This document shows, in pieces, positions 1 to 7,514 of a stretch of 43,773 nucleotides of DNA. A program made the position numbers and the translations under genes. Below the pieces are notes generated by a model. It worked only from the letters and a program-made list of their open reading frames with translations. It was not told where the DNA came from and did not search any database. How positions within the stretch are numbered: position 1 is the first letter of the stretch; every line of letters starts with the position of its first letter. This DNA comes from Cyclobacteriaceae bacterium (GTDB lineage Bacteria; Bacteroidota; Bacteroidia; Cytophagales; Cyclobacteriaceae), in NCBI GenBank assembly GCA_016787625.1, contig JAEUUD010000005.1, positions 1 to 43,773 on the forward strand, given 5' to 3'.

Positions 1-455
1 AAGTTCCGGGCATTGCCATAAGAACCACGCTCATTGCTGGTCACCCAGGAGAAACGGAAGAGGATTTTCAGGAGATGATGGGTTTTGTAGAGCGATCAAG
101 ATTCGACCGCCTCGGTGTGTTTACTTATTCTCACGAAGAGAACACGCATGCATACTCGATGAAAGACGATGTCCCGGCTGATGTCAAAGTGGAACGCATG
201 GAGGCGATCATGGACCTGCAGCAAGGGATAAGCCTGGAACTCAATCAGAAAAAGGTAGGGCACATATACAAGGTACTTGTCGACCGGATGGAAGGTGGAC
301 AATTCATCGGCCGTACCGAGTTCGATTCTCCCGAGGTTGACAACGAGGTGATCATTACCGGCAACGATTATATAAGGCAAGGCGACTTCACGAACGTAAA
401 AATCATCTCAGCAAGCGAGTTTGACCTTACGGGTGAGGTTGTTGCTGCACCCTGA
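1..455 (+). CDS. rimO: Ribosomal protein S12 methylthiotransferase RimO (C-terminal part, 5' truncated by window edge)
   Basis: RimO is a radical-SAM methylthiotransferase that modifies a conserved Asp of ribosomal protein S12. The reading frame is open from base 3 and ends with TGA at 453-455, giving about 150 residues. The visible part starts in the late radical-SAM domain (TTLIAGHPGETEEDF, then FDRLGVFTYSHEENTHA, a RimO-typical stretch) and finishes with a TRAM-like beta-barrel domain (VLVDRMEGGQFIGRTEFDSP to the end). The 4Fe-4S CxxxCxxC motif would lie upstream, outside the window. The HEENTHA segment favours RimO over MiaB or MtaB. It is followed 69 nt later by bshC on the same strand. 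Confidence 0.93.
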   Translation, partial: VPGIAIRTTLIAGHPGETEEDFQEMMGFVERSRFDRLGVFTYSHEENTHAYSMKDDVPADVKVERMEAIMDLQQGISLELNQKKVGHIYKVLVDRMEGGQFIGRTEFDSPEVDNEVIITGNDYIRQGDFTNVKIISASEFDLTGEVVAAP

Positions 456-524
456 CTTTCCTTTAACCTTATCTGAAAATTACCGTTATTCGGTCTATGC
501 TTTTCACCAAAATGTGTTGTTAGG

Positions 525-2105
525 ATGCAGCTTCAGAAAATTCCATTCCGGAGTACGCATGCGTTTACCGAATTTTTTCTGAAGTACATCGAGAAGCACA
601 CGGAACTCAAGCCATTTTACGGCCAGTATCCCTCCGTCGAAAGTTTCAAGGCCCAGATCAAATTAAAATCTTCGTTCCCGGATTCAACACGAAAGGTTCT
701 CGTCGACAGCCTGCGTCGCCAGTATGAGGGAATCAAATCGACACCGGAGGTTGATCAGAATATTCAATCTCTGCTGAAAAGCAATACTTTCACCGTTACC
801 ACCGGTCATCAGCTCGCCACGTTCACAGGTCCGCTGTATTTTATTTATAAGATCATAACGGCGATTAAAACTTGCCGTGTGTTGAAGAAGCAGTATCCTG
901 ATGCTCACTTTGTTCCTATTTACTGGATGGCATCTGAAGATCATGACTATGAAGAAATAAAGTCATTTCGCCTTTACGGAAAGAAATACACCTGGGAAAC
1001 GAACCAACAAGGTGCCGTTGGGAGGTTTCATACCAAGGATATGAACGCATTGCTCGATCAGGTGCCGGGTGCGATTGACTTATTCAGAGAAGCTTACACG
1101 AAGGGAAAGACCCTGAGTGAAGCGGTCCGCATGTTGGTGCATGCGCTCTTCAAATCGGAAGGGCTGGTTGTTATTGATGCAGATGACCGTTCTCTGAAAG
1201 AACTGCTCAAGCCAGTCATTCGGGATGATATCTTCAAGCACACACCCAATACGCGTGTAACAGAAACCAATAAACAACTGGAGTCCCTTGGTCTTCACCC
1301 GCAGGTTAACCCAAGGGAAATCAATTTTTTCTATTTGGATGCCGGACTGCGAAGCCGCATCGAACGGGCGGGAGATTCATTCGTAGTCGTTGATACACCC
1401 ATGTCATTTTCAGCAGCTTCGCTGGAAAAGAAAATTGAGGATAACCCCGAAATGTTCAGCCCCAATGTTATCCTCAGGCCGCTCTACCAGGAAATCATTC
1501 TACCCAATCTCGCTTATATCGGAGGTCCTGCCGAGCTTGTCTACTGGCTGGAGCTCAAAGGAGTTTTTGAACACTTTGGTGTTCCCTTCCCGATCTTACT
1601 ACCCAGGAACTTCGCGCTGGTTGTTGATGCCCCAACGTCAAGGAAGCTCTCCAGGACAAATCTTCCTCTTGATGCATTCTTCAGCGACAAGAACACCTTG
1701 AACAATCGATGGGTGGCTCAGCATTCACAAAACGAACTTTCCCTGGATCGTGAAATCAAGGCCCTCGATGCGCTGATGAACCAGGTGAAGAGCCGCTGTG
1801 AGATCGTCGACGCTTCGCTGTCTCCGATGGCCGAAGCACAGCAAGTGCGAATGAAAAAGATGATGGCAACGATGGAGAAGAAACTTCTGCGGGCGGAAAA
1901 AAGGCGACATAGCGACAGTTTGCGCCAGATAGAGGCTGTCAAAGACACCCTTTATCCCAACGGAAATCTCCAGGAGCGCACGGACAATTTTCTTAACTTT
2001 TCTCAACAGGATCCTTCTTTTATCGACCACCTATTGGAGTACTTTGATCCCTTCGACTTTCAGTTCAATGTGCTGAGTTATCATGACAAAAAAGGAACTG
2101 CGTAA
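525..2105 (+). CDS. bshC: Bacillithiol biosynthesis cysteine-adding enzyme BshC
   Basis: BshC is the putative last enzyme of bacillithiol synthesis, joining cysteine to GlcN-malate. At 526 aa the protein has the usual family length. Recognisable stretches are FTVTTGHQLATFTGPLYFIYK (about residues 86-106), PIYWMASEDHDYEEI (Rossmann-like core), and a long helical C-terminal part (about 400-480) rich in K, R and E that matches the family's coiled coil. It ends with the family-typical LEYFDPFDFQFNVL. The last 23 nt overlap the start of the formyl-THF cyclo-ligase gene, so the two are probably translated together. bshA and bshB are not in this window. The annotation implies that the cell uses bacillithiol as its low-molecular-weight thiol. 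Confidence 0.93.
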   Translation: MQLQKIPFRSTHAFTEFFLKYIEKHTELKPFYGQYPSVESFKAQIKLKSSFPDSTRKVLVDSLRRQYEGIKSTPEVDQNIQSLLKSNTFTVTTGHQLATFTGPLYFIYKIITAIKTCRVLKKQYPDAHFVPIYWMASEDHDYEEIKSFRLYGKKYTWETNQQGAVGRFHTKDMNALLDQVPGAIDLFREAYTKGKTLSEAVRMLVHALFKSEGLVVIDADDRSLKELLKPVIRDDIFKHTPNTRVTETNKQLESLGLHPQVNPREINFFYLDAGLRSRIERAGDSFVVVDTPMSFSAASLEKKIEDNPEMFSPNVILRPLYQEIILPNLAYIGGPAELVYWLELKGVFEHFGVPFPILLPRNFALVVDAPTSRKLSRTNLPLDAFFSDKNTLNNRWVAQHSQNELSLDREIKALDALMNQVKSRCEIVDASLSPMAEAQQVRMKKMMATMEKKLLRAEKRRHSDSLRQIEAVKDTLYPNGNLQERTDNFLNFSQQDPSFIDHLLEYFDPFDFQFNVLSYHDKKGTA

Positions 2106-2664
2106 AATCTTCCTTGAAAAGCGAAAGAGCCTGACAGAAAACGAGTGTGCGGCGCTGAACTTAAATATCTATTCAAGGTTTTTCGCAGGCGTTGACTTAT
2201 CCTTTGTCAATACCCTGCATACGTATCTTCCCATAGCAGGCAACAAAGAGCCTGATACATGGATGATTATCGACAGGTTAAGAAGGGAACATTCTCATGC
2301 AAGGATTTCTGTTCCCCGGGTAACGGAGAACGGTCAACTTGAGCATTTTTACTTCGAGGGTTCACATCAATTGACTAGCAGTTCATGGGGAATACCTGAA
2401 CCCAAACAGGGTGTGCCAACGCCAGTGGAGAAAATTGATCTCGTGATTGTGCCGCTCATTGTCGCCGACAAACAAGGCCATCGGGTAGGTTATGGAAAAG
2501 GTTTCTACGACAAGTTTCTTTCCAGTGTGAAATCAGGTTGTATGAAAATCGGCCTTTCATTTTTCGAGCCGGTCGAAAGAATTGCTGACGTGGCTCCCTA
2601 CGACATACCACTGAATGCATGCATCACTCCGGAAAATGTGATTTCATTCAGACAGCCCGGATAG
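2083..2664 (+). CDS. 5-formyltetrahydrofolate cyclo-ligase
   Basis: This cytosolic enzyme converts 5-formyl-THF to 5,10-methenyl-THF using ATP, returning folate to the one-carbon pool. The 193-aa length is usual. The diagnostic glycine-rich motif GYGKGFYD is at residues 136-143, preceded by DLVIVPLIVADKQGHRVG. The basic N-terminus (KKELRKIFLEKRKSL) also fits the family. The ATG lies inside the end of bshC with a 23-nt overlap, suggesting translational coupling. The 3' end runs 17 nt into the convergent mnmD gene. The product would feed the purN and purH formyl-transfer steps encoded elsewhere in the window, although those genes are not linked to it. Confidence 0.92.
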   Translation: MTKKELRKIFLEKRKSLTENECAALNLNIYSRFFAGVDLSFVNTLHTYLPIAGNKEPDTWMIIDRLRREHSHARISVPRVTENGQLEHFYFEGSHQLTSSSWGIPEPKQGVPTPVEKIDLVIVPLIVADKQGHRVGYGKGFYDKFLSSVKSGCMKIGLSFFEPVERIADVAPYDIPLNACITPENVISFRQPG

Positions 2665-3322
2665 CCCTTGTCATCTCTTTCTTGCCTGGAGGACCGGGAA
2701 GGGTCTCCACCTTAAGGCCAATCGATGCCAGGTCCCTCTTTACCTGACCTCTTGCACAATAGCTGACCCATACGCCTCCTGGATTCAATTGGGCAATGAC
2801 TTTTGACAATACCTCCCTGGACCAAAGTTCGGGCTGCTTTGAGGGTGCAAACGCATCATAGTAAATCACATCAAACACACCTGTTATCGTGTCTGAAACC
2901 ACATCGCCCTTTCGTTTGAATATGGAAAACGTGCTGCTGAGGTTTGTCTCAAATCCCCACGGCGCTTCATGAATTTGTTTCCACGCTTCAGCCTGGTCAA
3001 GCTGATCACCATGATTCAAACCTGCAATGATGCCTGGAGGCAACGGAAACTTTTCCCATGATTCCATGCGAATCGTGAAACTGATGGTCCGGGATTGCTG
3101 CAGGGTAAGCAGCACATTAAGTCCCGTTCCAAATCCTATTTCCAAAATTCGAACGTCCTTCTTCTCAGGAAATTGGTTTACAAAGTGCTTCAAGCCATGA
3201 TCAATAAATACATGGGCAGATTCCCTGATAGCACCATGAACGGAATGATAAGTCTCCTGAAGTTCTTCGTTGAGAAGTGAGTGTGATCCGTCCCCTGTTG
3301 GAATGATGCGTAAGGGGCTCAT
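2648..3322 (-). CDS. mnmD: tRNA (5-methylaminomethyl-2-thiouridine)(34) methyltransferase MnmD
   Basis: This is an SAM-dependent methyltransferase for the wobble-uridine modification mnm5s2U. The 224-aa protein is a stand-alone MnmD without the FAD oxidase (MnmC1) domain of the enterobacterial MnmC fusion. The SAM-binding loop LEIGFGTGLNV is at about residues 60-70, and the family motif YYDAFAPSKQPELW lies near 155-168. Its ATG overlaps the ispF stop as ATGA, so it is the last gene of the operon running down from the sugar kinase. Its 3' end overlaps the convergent cyclo-ligase gene by 17 nt. Confidence 0.9.
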   Translation of the reverse strand: MSPLRIIPTGDGSHSLLNEELQETYHSVHGAIRESAHVFIDHGLKHFVNQFPEKKDVRILEIGFGTGLNVLLTLQQSRTISFTIRMESWEKFPLPPGIIAGLNHGDQLDQAEAWKQIHEAPWGFETNLSSTFSIFKRKGDVVSDTITGVFDVIYYDAFAPSKQPELWSREVLSKVIAQLNPGGVWVSYCARGQVKRDLASIGLKVETLPGPPGKKEMTRAIRAV

Positions 3323-3801
3323 CCCTTACGGGCAATCAAAGCCACCGCATACGCATTCAAGCCTTCCGTTCTTCCAACGTAACCCAGTTTCTCATTGGTC
3401 GTGGCTTTGATGGAAATATCATCCTCAGATATATTCATCAGCGGAGCAAGGATTCGCTTCATTGCTGGAATGTGCGGCTTAAGTTTTGGCATCTCGAGCG
3501 TCACCGTGCAGTCCACATTCTCAATAGTCCATCCTTTTGCCAGAACCATCCGGGTGACTTCGCCTAAAAAATAGCTGCTTTCCTTCCCTGCCCAGCGGGC
3601 ATCGGTATTCACAAAATGAGTTCCTATGTCACCAAGATTGGCGGCGCCAAGAAGGGCATCACAAATGGCATGGATCAGGACATCGGCATCAGAATGACCC
3701 ACAGCACCTTTCGCTGCAGGAAGTTTCAAGCCTCCGAGCCAGAGGTCCTTCCCTGATTCAAGAGGATGCACATCAAATCCAAAACCTACCCTTATCTTCA
3801 T
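3319..3801 (-). CDS. ispF: 2-C-methyl-D-erythritol 2,4-cyclodiphosphate synthase
   Basis: IspF catalyses the fifth step of the MEP isoprenoid pathway, forming MEcPP with release of CMP. It has 160 aa, the normal size. The metal ligands are visible as D10 and H12 (GFGFDVH) and H44 (GHSDADVLIHAICDALLGA), and the conserved C-terminal block ISIKATTNEKLGYVGRTEG is intact. It starts 4 nt after the M16 peptidase stop and overlaps mnmD by 4 nt, so it sits inside the operon. IspF is normally a homotrimer. Other MEP genes are not in the window. The UbiA-type prenyltransferase at 26.4 kb would use downstream isoprenoid products. Confidence 0.97.
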   Translation of the reverse strand: MKIRVGFGFDVHPLESGKDLWLGGLKLPAAKGAVGHSDADVLIHAICDALLGAANLGDIGTHFVNTDARWAGKESSYFLGEVTRMVLAKGWTIENVDCTVTLEMPKLKPHIPAMKRILAPLMNISEDDISIKATTNEKLGYVGRTEGLNAYAVALIARKG

Positions 3802-3805
3802 GTGA

Positions 3806-5044
3806 CTAAGCGATTGCCTCGTAGTACATCACGTTAGCGTTCTCCTCCCTGAGTATTTCTTTCGCCATCCGATTAATATCCTGCCGTGTAACGGACTGAA
3901 TGGCGGCTGCTTCCTGATTCACCTGGTTGGGATCTCCGGACAAGGTAGCAAATGCGAGATTCATCGCCCTGTTCATCACCTCCACTTCGCCGAATTCCAA
4001 AGATGCCTCGGATTGATTTTTTACTTTGTTCAGCTCTTCTTCTGATATAAGCTGGGTCGTAACAGATGACAAAACTTCGTCGACTGCCTTTTCAGCCTCT
4101 GTCAAAGAAACTCCCTTCTGCAGCCTTCCACTGACAACGAGGAGGCCCGGGTCAATTGAACCCATTCCATAGGAAGAGATGGAAGTAAATATCTCTGTTT
4201 CCTTTACCAGCTTCTGGTACAACCGGCTTGACTCTCCTCTTCCAAGAACATCGGTAAGCAGATCGGCAGCATAAAAATCATCGTGAAAACGTCCAGGCAT
4301 ATGATACGCCTTATATAAAGCATTTGCCGGAACTTTTGCTTTGACCGTCAACGACCTCTTTGCAGTCTGCTTTGGTTCGGTGGGCATTTTCCGTACAGGG
4401 CTTTGTCCTCCAGGAATTCCGCCAAACCATTTCTGCGCCAGGCTTTTCACTTGACCTTCAGTGACCTTTCCAGCGACAACCAAAATCGCGTTGGACGGAA
4501 GGTAAAATCGATAGAAAAAATCACGCACATCGTCCAGCGATGCGTTTTCAATGTGAGACACTTCCTTTCCTATGGTTGCCCACTGATAAGGGTGAGCTGT
4601 GTAGGCTAATGGGCGAAGCTTCAGCCACACATCGCCATAGGGTTGATTGAGGTAATGCTGCCTGAATTCCTCCACCACCACCTGGCGCTGCACCTTCAGC
4701 ACCTCCGGATCAAAAGAAAGGCTCATCATGCGATCGCTTTCGAGCCAAAATCCGGTTTCGAGATTGGATGCCGGTAAAGTCAGGTAATAGTTGGTGATGT
4801 CTGTATTGGTAAACGCGTTGTTCTCCCCACCGACAAGTTGCAGTGGCTCATCATAACTCGGAATGTTTTTGGATCCTCCGAACATCAGGTGTTCAAACAA
4901 GTGAGCAAATCCTGTCTTATCCGGCTGTTCATCACGGGACCCCACCAGGTAGAGGATGTTCATCACAGCGATCTCCACTGTTGGATCTTCATGAACAAGC
5001 ACCCGCAGGCCATTGTCAAGAGTGAACGACGAGAAGTTGATCAT
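3806..5044 (-). CDS. M16 family zinc metallopeptidase (pitrilysin/processing-peptidase type)
   Basis: This is a 412-aa M16 peptidase, the single-unit size seen in many Bacteroidota. The inverted zinc motif HxxEH is H48-L-F-E51-H52 (AHLFEHLMF), and the third ligand is probably one of the glutamates at 125/126 (VVVEEFRQHY). A second, inactive-type M16 domain follows from about residue 165 (FYRFYLPSNAILVVAG onward). I see no signal peptide; the ORF starts MINFSSFTLDNG. The protein may work alone or pair with another M16 subunit that is not encoded here. It lies 8 nt after the lipoprotein gene and 4 nt before ispF, inside the operon. The substrate is unknown. Confidence 0.92.
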   Translation of the reverse strand: MINFSSFTLDNGLRVLVHEDPTVEIAVMNILYLVGSRDEQPDKTGFAHLFEHLMFGGSKNIPSYDEPLQLVGGENNAFTNTDITNYYLTLPASNLETGFWLESDRMMSLSFDPEVLKVQRQVVVEEFRQHYLNQPYGDVWLKLRPLAYTAHPYQWATIGKEVSHIENASLDDVRDFFYRFYLPSNAILVVAGKVTEGQVKSLAQKWFGGIPGGQSPVRKMPTEPKQTAKRSLTVKAKVPANALYKAYHMPGRFHDDFYAADLLTDVLGRGESSRLYQKLVKETEIFTSISSYGMGSIDPGLLVVSGRLQKGVSLTEAEKAVDEVLSSVTTQLISEEELNKVKNQSEASLEFGEVEVMNRAMNLAFATLSGDPNQVNQEAAAIQSVTRQDINRMAKEILREENANVMYYEAIA

Positions 5045-5052
5045 GCTTCCTG

Positions 5053-5487
5053 CTATTTCGGTTTTGGGTCATTAGAAAAGTGAGCGTGAACAATCCTGAG
5101 GTCGGTGCGGCCCTTCTTGAGGATGAAGGTGACCGGACCACGCTGTTCAGGGCTGCCGGGTCGCTGAAAGTGCCATGTGGCGGTGACGGCCAGCGGCAGG
5201 TAACGTACTTCCGAGAGCCAGAGTTTGTTCTCCGATTTCTTCCCTCCTGGTTGGAATCCAAATCCCCGATGGTGCTTGATGAGCGAGTCAATGCCAAGAA
5301 TGAGGCCGGCGCGTTCGGAAGAAAAATAGGTGACTGAAGAATCATTGACAAAGAGCCTGGAGACTTCATTCAAATCATAGGTGTTCCATGATTTTTCCCA
5401 GTCCCTGATCAGGTCTTGTTGTGATTTCGATTGCCCGCATGCAAGGGCAGGAATTGAAAGCATGCATACCAGTACCAGTTTTCTCAT
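5053..5487 (-). CDS. Putative lipoprotein with DUF4440/SnoaL-like (NTF2 fold) domain
   Basis: The 144-aa protein starts with a lipoprotein signal peptide (MRKLVLVCMLSIPALACGQS), so Cys17 is the likely lipidated residue. The mature part resembles small NTF2-fold proteins of the DUF4440/SnoaL kind: a helix LIRDWEKSWNTYDLNEVSRLFVNDSSVTY, then a curved sheet containing LAVTATWHFQRPG and RGPVTFILKKGRTDLRIVHAHFS. I cannot assign a substrate. It follows the sugar kinase by 1 nt and precedes the M16 gene by 8 nt, so it is co-transcribed. The fold assignment rests on sequence pattern only. Confidence 0.75.
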   Translation of the reverse strand: MRKLVLVCMLSIPALACGQSKSQQDLIRDWEKSWNTYDLNEVSRLFVNDSSVTYFSSERAGLILGIDSLIKHHRGFGFQPGGKKSENKLWLSEVRYLPLAVTATWHFQRPGSPEQRGPVTFILKKGRTDLRIVHAHFSNDPKPK

Positions 5488-5488
5488 A

Positions 5489-6481
5489 TCAGCTCACAAG
5501 GTCACCAAGAATTTTTTTCACCTCCTGAGGCTGCATCCGCGGACCCCACTGTTCGACCACTTTGGATGATGCCAGCGACGCCAGTTTGCCTGCTTCCGCA
5601 TGGCTGTGTCCGTGTGTGATGCCGTACATAAAAGCTCCTGCAAACATATCCCCAGCGCCGTTGGAATCGATAGCCCTCACCTTGTACGGTTCGATCTCGA
5701 CAAAAGTATCTCCATCGTAAATGAGTGCACCATTCGCACCAAGGGTTATGGCAAATCTTTTAGCCACCATACGAAGCTTTTCCCGCGCCGCATCCACCGA
5801 GTCGGTGCCGGTAAAAATCATCGCTTCCTCTTCGTTGCAAAAAAGCAAATCCACAGAAGCCCCGACGATTTCCTCCATATTCTTTGAAAAGTACTTCACC
5901 ATACTTGGATCGCTGAACGTGAGGGCTACATCAACATTATTTTGTTCGGCCACTTTCTTTGTGCGCTTCATCGCCTCCAGTCCAAGGGGGCTGGAGACCA
6001 GGTAGCCTTCCAGGTACACGTACGTGGAGTTTTTGATGGTCTCTTCGTCAAGGTGCTTGGGTGAAAGAAAAGAACTGATCCCCAGAAAAGTATTCATCGT
6101 TCGCTGAGCATCAGGGGATGTCATCACCAGGCAACGGCCGGTATGACCTTCAGGGCAATCTTCAAAGGTGAGATTGGTCTTCACACCATTTCTTTCCAGA
6201 TCCTTCAAATAAAATGATCCCAGGTCATCTTTTGCGACGAGGCATGAATAGAAGCTCCTTCCTCCAAATTGGTTGATGGCTACAACCGTGTTTCCTGCTG
6301 ATCCACCGCCGGTCATGCGACTGCGCTTCATATCAATGGCCTTCATCAGCGTCAGTTGACGCTTCTCATCCACCAGCGTCATCACGCCTTTCTCAACCTG
6401 GTTTCTTTCAAAGAAGTCAAGATCTACTTCGGTAACAATATCGACGATGGCGTTGCCAATGCCGTAAACATCAAATTTCAT
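5489..6481 (-). CDS. PfkB family carbohydrate kinase, adenosine kinase-like
   Basis: This is a 330-aa ribokinase/PfkB kinase. Signature 1 is the TGGGSAGNTVVAINQFGG stretch at about residues 57-74. Signature 2 is DSNGAGDMFAGAF, with the catalytic base D278. The overall arrangement (GIGNAIVDIV at the N-terminus, YLEGYLV, FCNEEEA) matches Bacteroidota proteins usually annotated as adenosine kinase, but ribokinase-like or other nucleoside specificity cannot be excluded. It is the first gene of the five-gene operon ending at mnmD. A consensus -7 box (TATTTTTG) lies 17 nt before the ATG, which supports this start. Confidence 0.87.
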   Translation of the reverse strand: MKFDVYGIGNAIVDIVTEVDLDFFERNQVEKGVMTLVDEKRQLTLMKAIDMKRSRMTGGGSAGNTVVAINQFGGRSFYSCLVAKDDLGSFYLKDLERNGVKTNLTFEDCPEGHTGRCLVMTSPDAQRTMNTFLGISSFLSPKHLDEETIKNSTYVYLEGYLVSSPLGLEAMKRTKKVAEQNNVDVALTFSDPSMVKYFSKNMEEIVGASVDLLFCNEEEAMIFTGTDSVDAAREKLRMVAKRFAITLGANGALIYDGDTFVEIEPYKVRAIDSNGAGDMFAGAFMYGITHGHSHAEAGKLASLASSKVVEQWGPRMQPQEVKKILGDLVS

Positions 6482-6498
6482 GCATTCGGGTTAGGGGG

Positions 6499-6506
6499 CA
6501 AAAATA
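6499..6506 (-). promoter_or_regulatory. Predicted -7 promoter box (TATTTTTG) of the kinase-ispF-mnmD operon
   Basis: On the minus strand this reads TATTTTTG, a perfect match to the Bacteroidota -7 consensus TAnnTTTG. It lies in the 80-nt gap between the GDPD stop and the kinase start. No good -33 TTTG is present at the expected distance. Confidence 0.6.
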
Positions 6507-6561
6507 GGGAATAGACCTGAGTATTAGGATTGAATCGCACCCTGAGGAATTTCTTAGCTCC

Positions 6562-7476
6562 CTATTTGGTCTTTCGCTCAATCTGGAGTGTGAGCTTATA
6601 CTTTCGCGCTCTGTCGGGATAATCCGTAATGATGCCGTCAACACCCATCCCCTTGAGGGAGAGCATTTCCCTTTCATCGTTGACAGTCCATGGAATAAGG
6701 CGCATTTTCAGTTCGCGACATCGCTTGATCATTGCTTCGTCAACAAACTTGTAGTAGGGACTGTAGATAGAAGGAGTAAATCCCAGGAGCTTCAGGTTCT
6801 CATCAAGGCTCTTTTTGTTCTCTACCAGGGCAGCCAGCCTGACGGTAGGATACTGTGTCTTCCAATATTTTAACACGCGAAAATCAAACGACTGGATCAC
6901 CACACGATTCATTGGAAGGTATTGGTCGACCAGATCATACACAAGTTTTGAAAAATCGGGCGGCTTGGGATGAAACTTGTCGTCGCCAGGTGGAAGGCTC
7001 TTGATTTCAATGTTGTAGTCGACCTCATACTTCGTGTGGTTCTTGATGTGGTTTTCCACAGCCACGATGACATCCTTGAGCAACGGCTTGTGGGTTGCCA
7101 TTTTCTCCTGTTCAGGGAATCGTTCATTGCCTCTTGATCCGCAGTCCCAGGCCTTCACCTGTTCATAGGTCATGGCGTAGAGTGAATACTTCAATGAGTC
7201 CTTCTTGGCAACAGGCTTGCCTTCAGGGTCACTGCATATCTCTGATGACATCCATGGTTCGTGTGATAGCAACACCTGCCGGTCTTTGGTAATCACGACA
7301 TCCATTTCCAGGGTGGTGACACCTGAATCGAGTGCCGTAAGAAATGCCGGGATAGAATTCTCCGGTTTCAGTCCCCGGCAACCACGATGGCCCTGCACAT
7401 CAAATTTTGGAAGGTATACCTGACTCGTTGCAGCAGTGGACATCAGCAAGCAAGTTACCAGAACAAGAATTCTCAT
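6562..7476 (-). CDS. Secreted glycerophosphodiester phosphodiesterase family protein
   Basis: GDPD enzymes hydrolyse glycerophosphodiesters to glycerol-3-phosphate and an alcohol. The 304-aa protein has a signal peptide (MRILVLVTCLLMSTAATSQ), so it acts in the periplasm. The TIM-barrel signature is intact: H30-R31 (QGHRGCRGLKPENSIPAF), E57 and D59 (TLEMDVVITKD), and H72 (LLSHEPW). Later strand motifs are VVIQSFDFRVL and the C-terminal VNDEREMLSLKGMGVDGIITDYPDRA. It begins 38 nt after the stop of the outer-membrane barrel gene and may be read through from that operon. A near-consensus box (TACCTTTA, complement of 7481-7488) just before the start suggests a private promoter is also possible. 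Confidence 0.92.
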   Translation of the reverse strand: MRILVLVTCLLMSTAATSQVYLPKFDVQGHRGCRGLKPENSIPAFLTALDSGVTTLEMDVVITKDRQVLLSHEPWMSSEICSDPEGKPVAKKDSLKYSLYAMTYEQVKAWDCGSRGNERFPEQEKMATHKPLLKDVIVAVENHIKNHTKYEVDYNIEIKSLPPGDDKFHPKPPDFSKLVYDLVDQYLPMNRVVIQSFDFRVLKYWKTQYPTVRLAALVENKKSLDENLKLLGFTPSIYSPYYKFVDEAMIKRCRELKMRLIPWTVNDEREMLSLKGMGVDGIITDYPDRARKYKLTLQIERKTK

Positions 7477-7514
7477 TGGGTAAAGGTAACGATTCTCCTT
7501 TCCCAGACTTGAGT

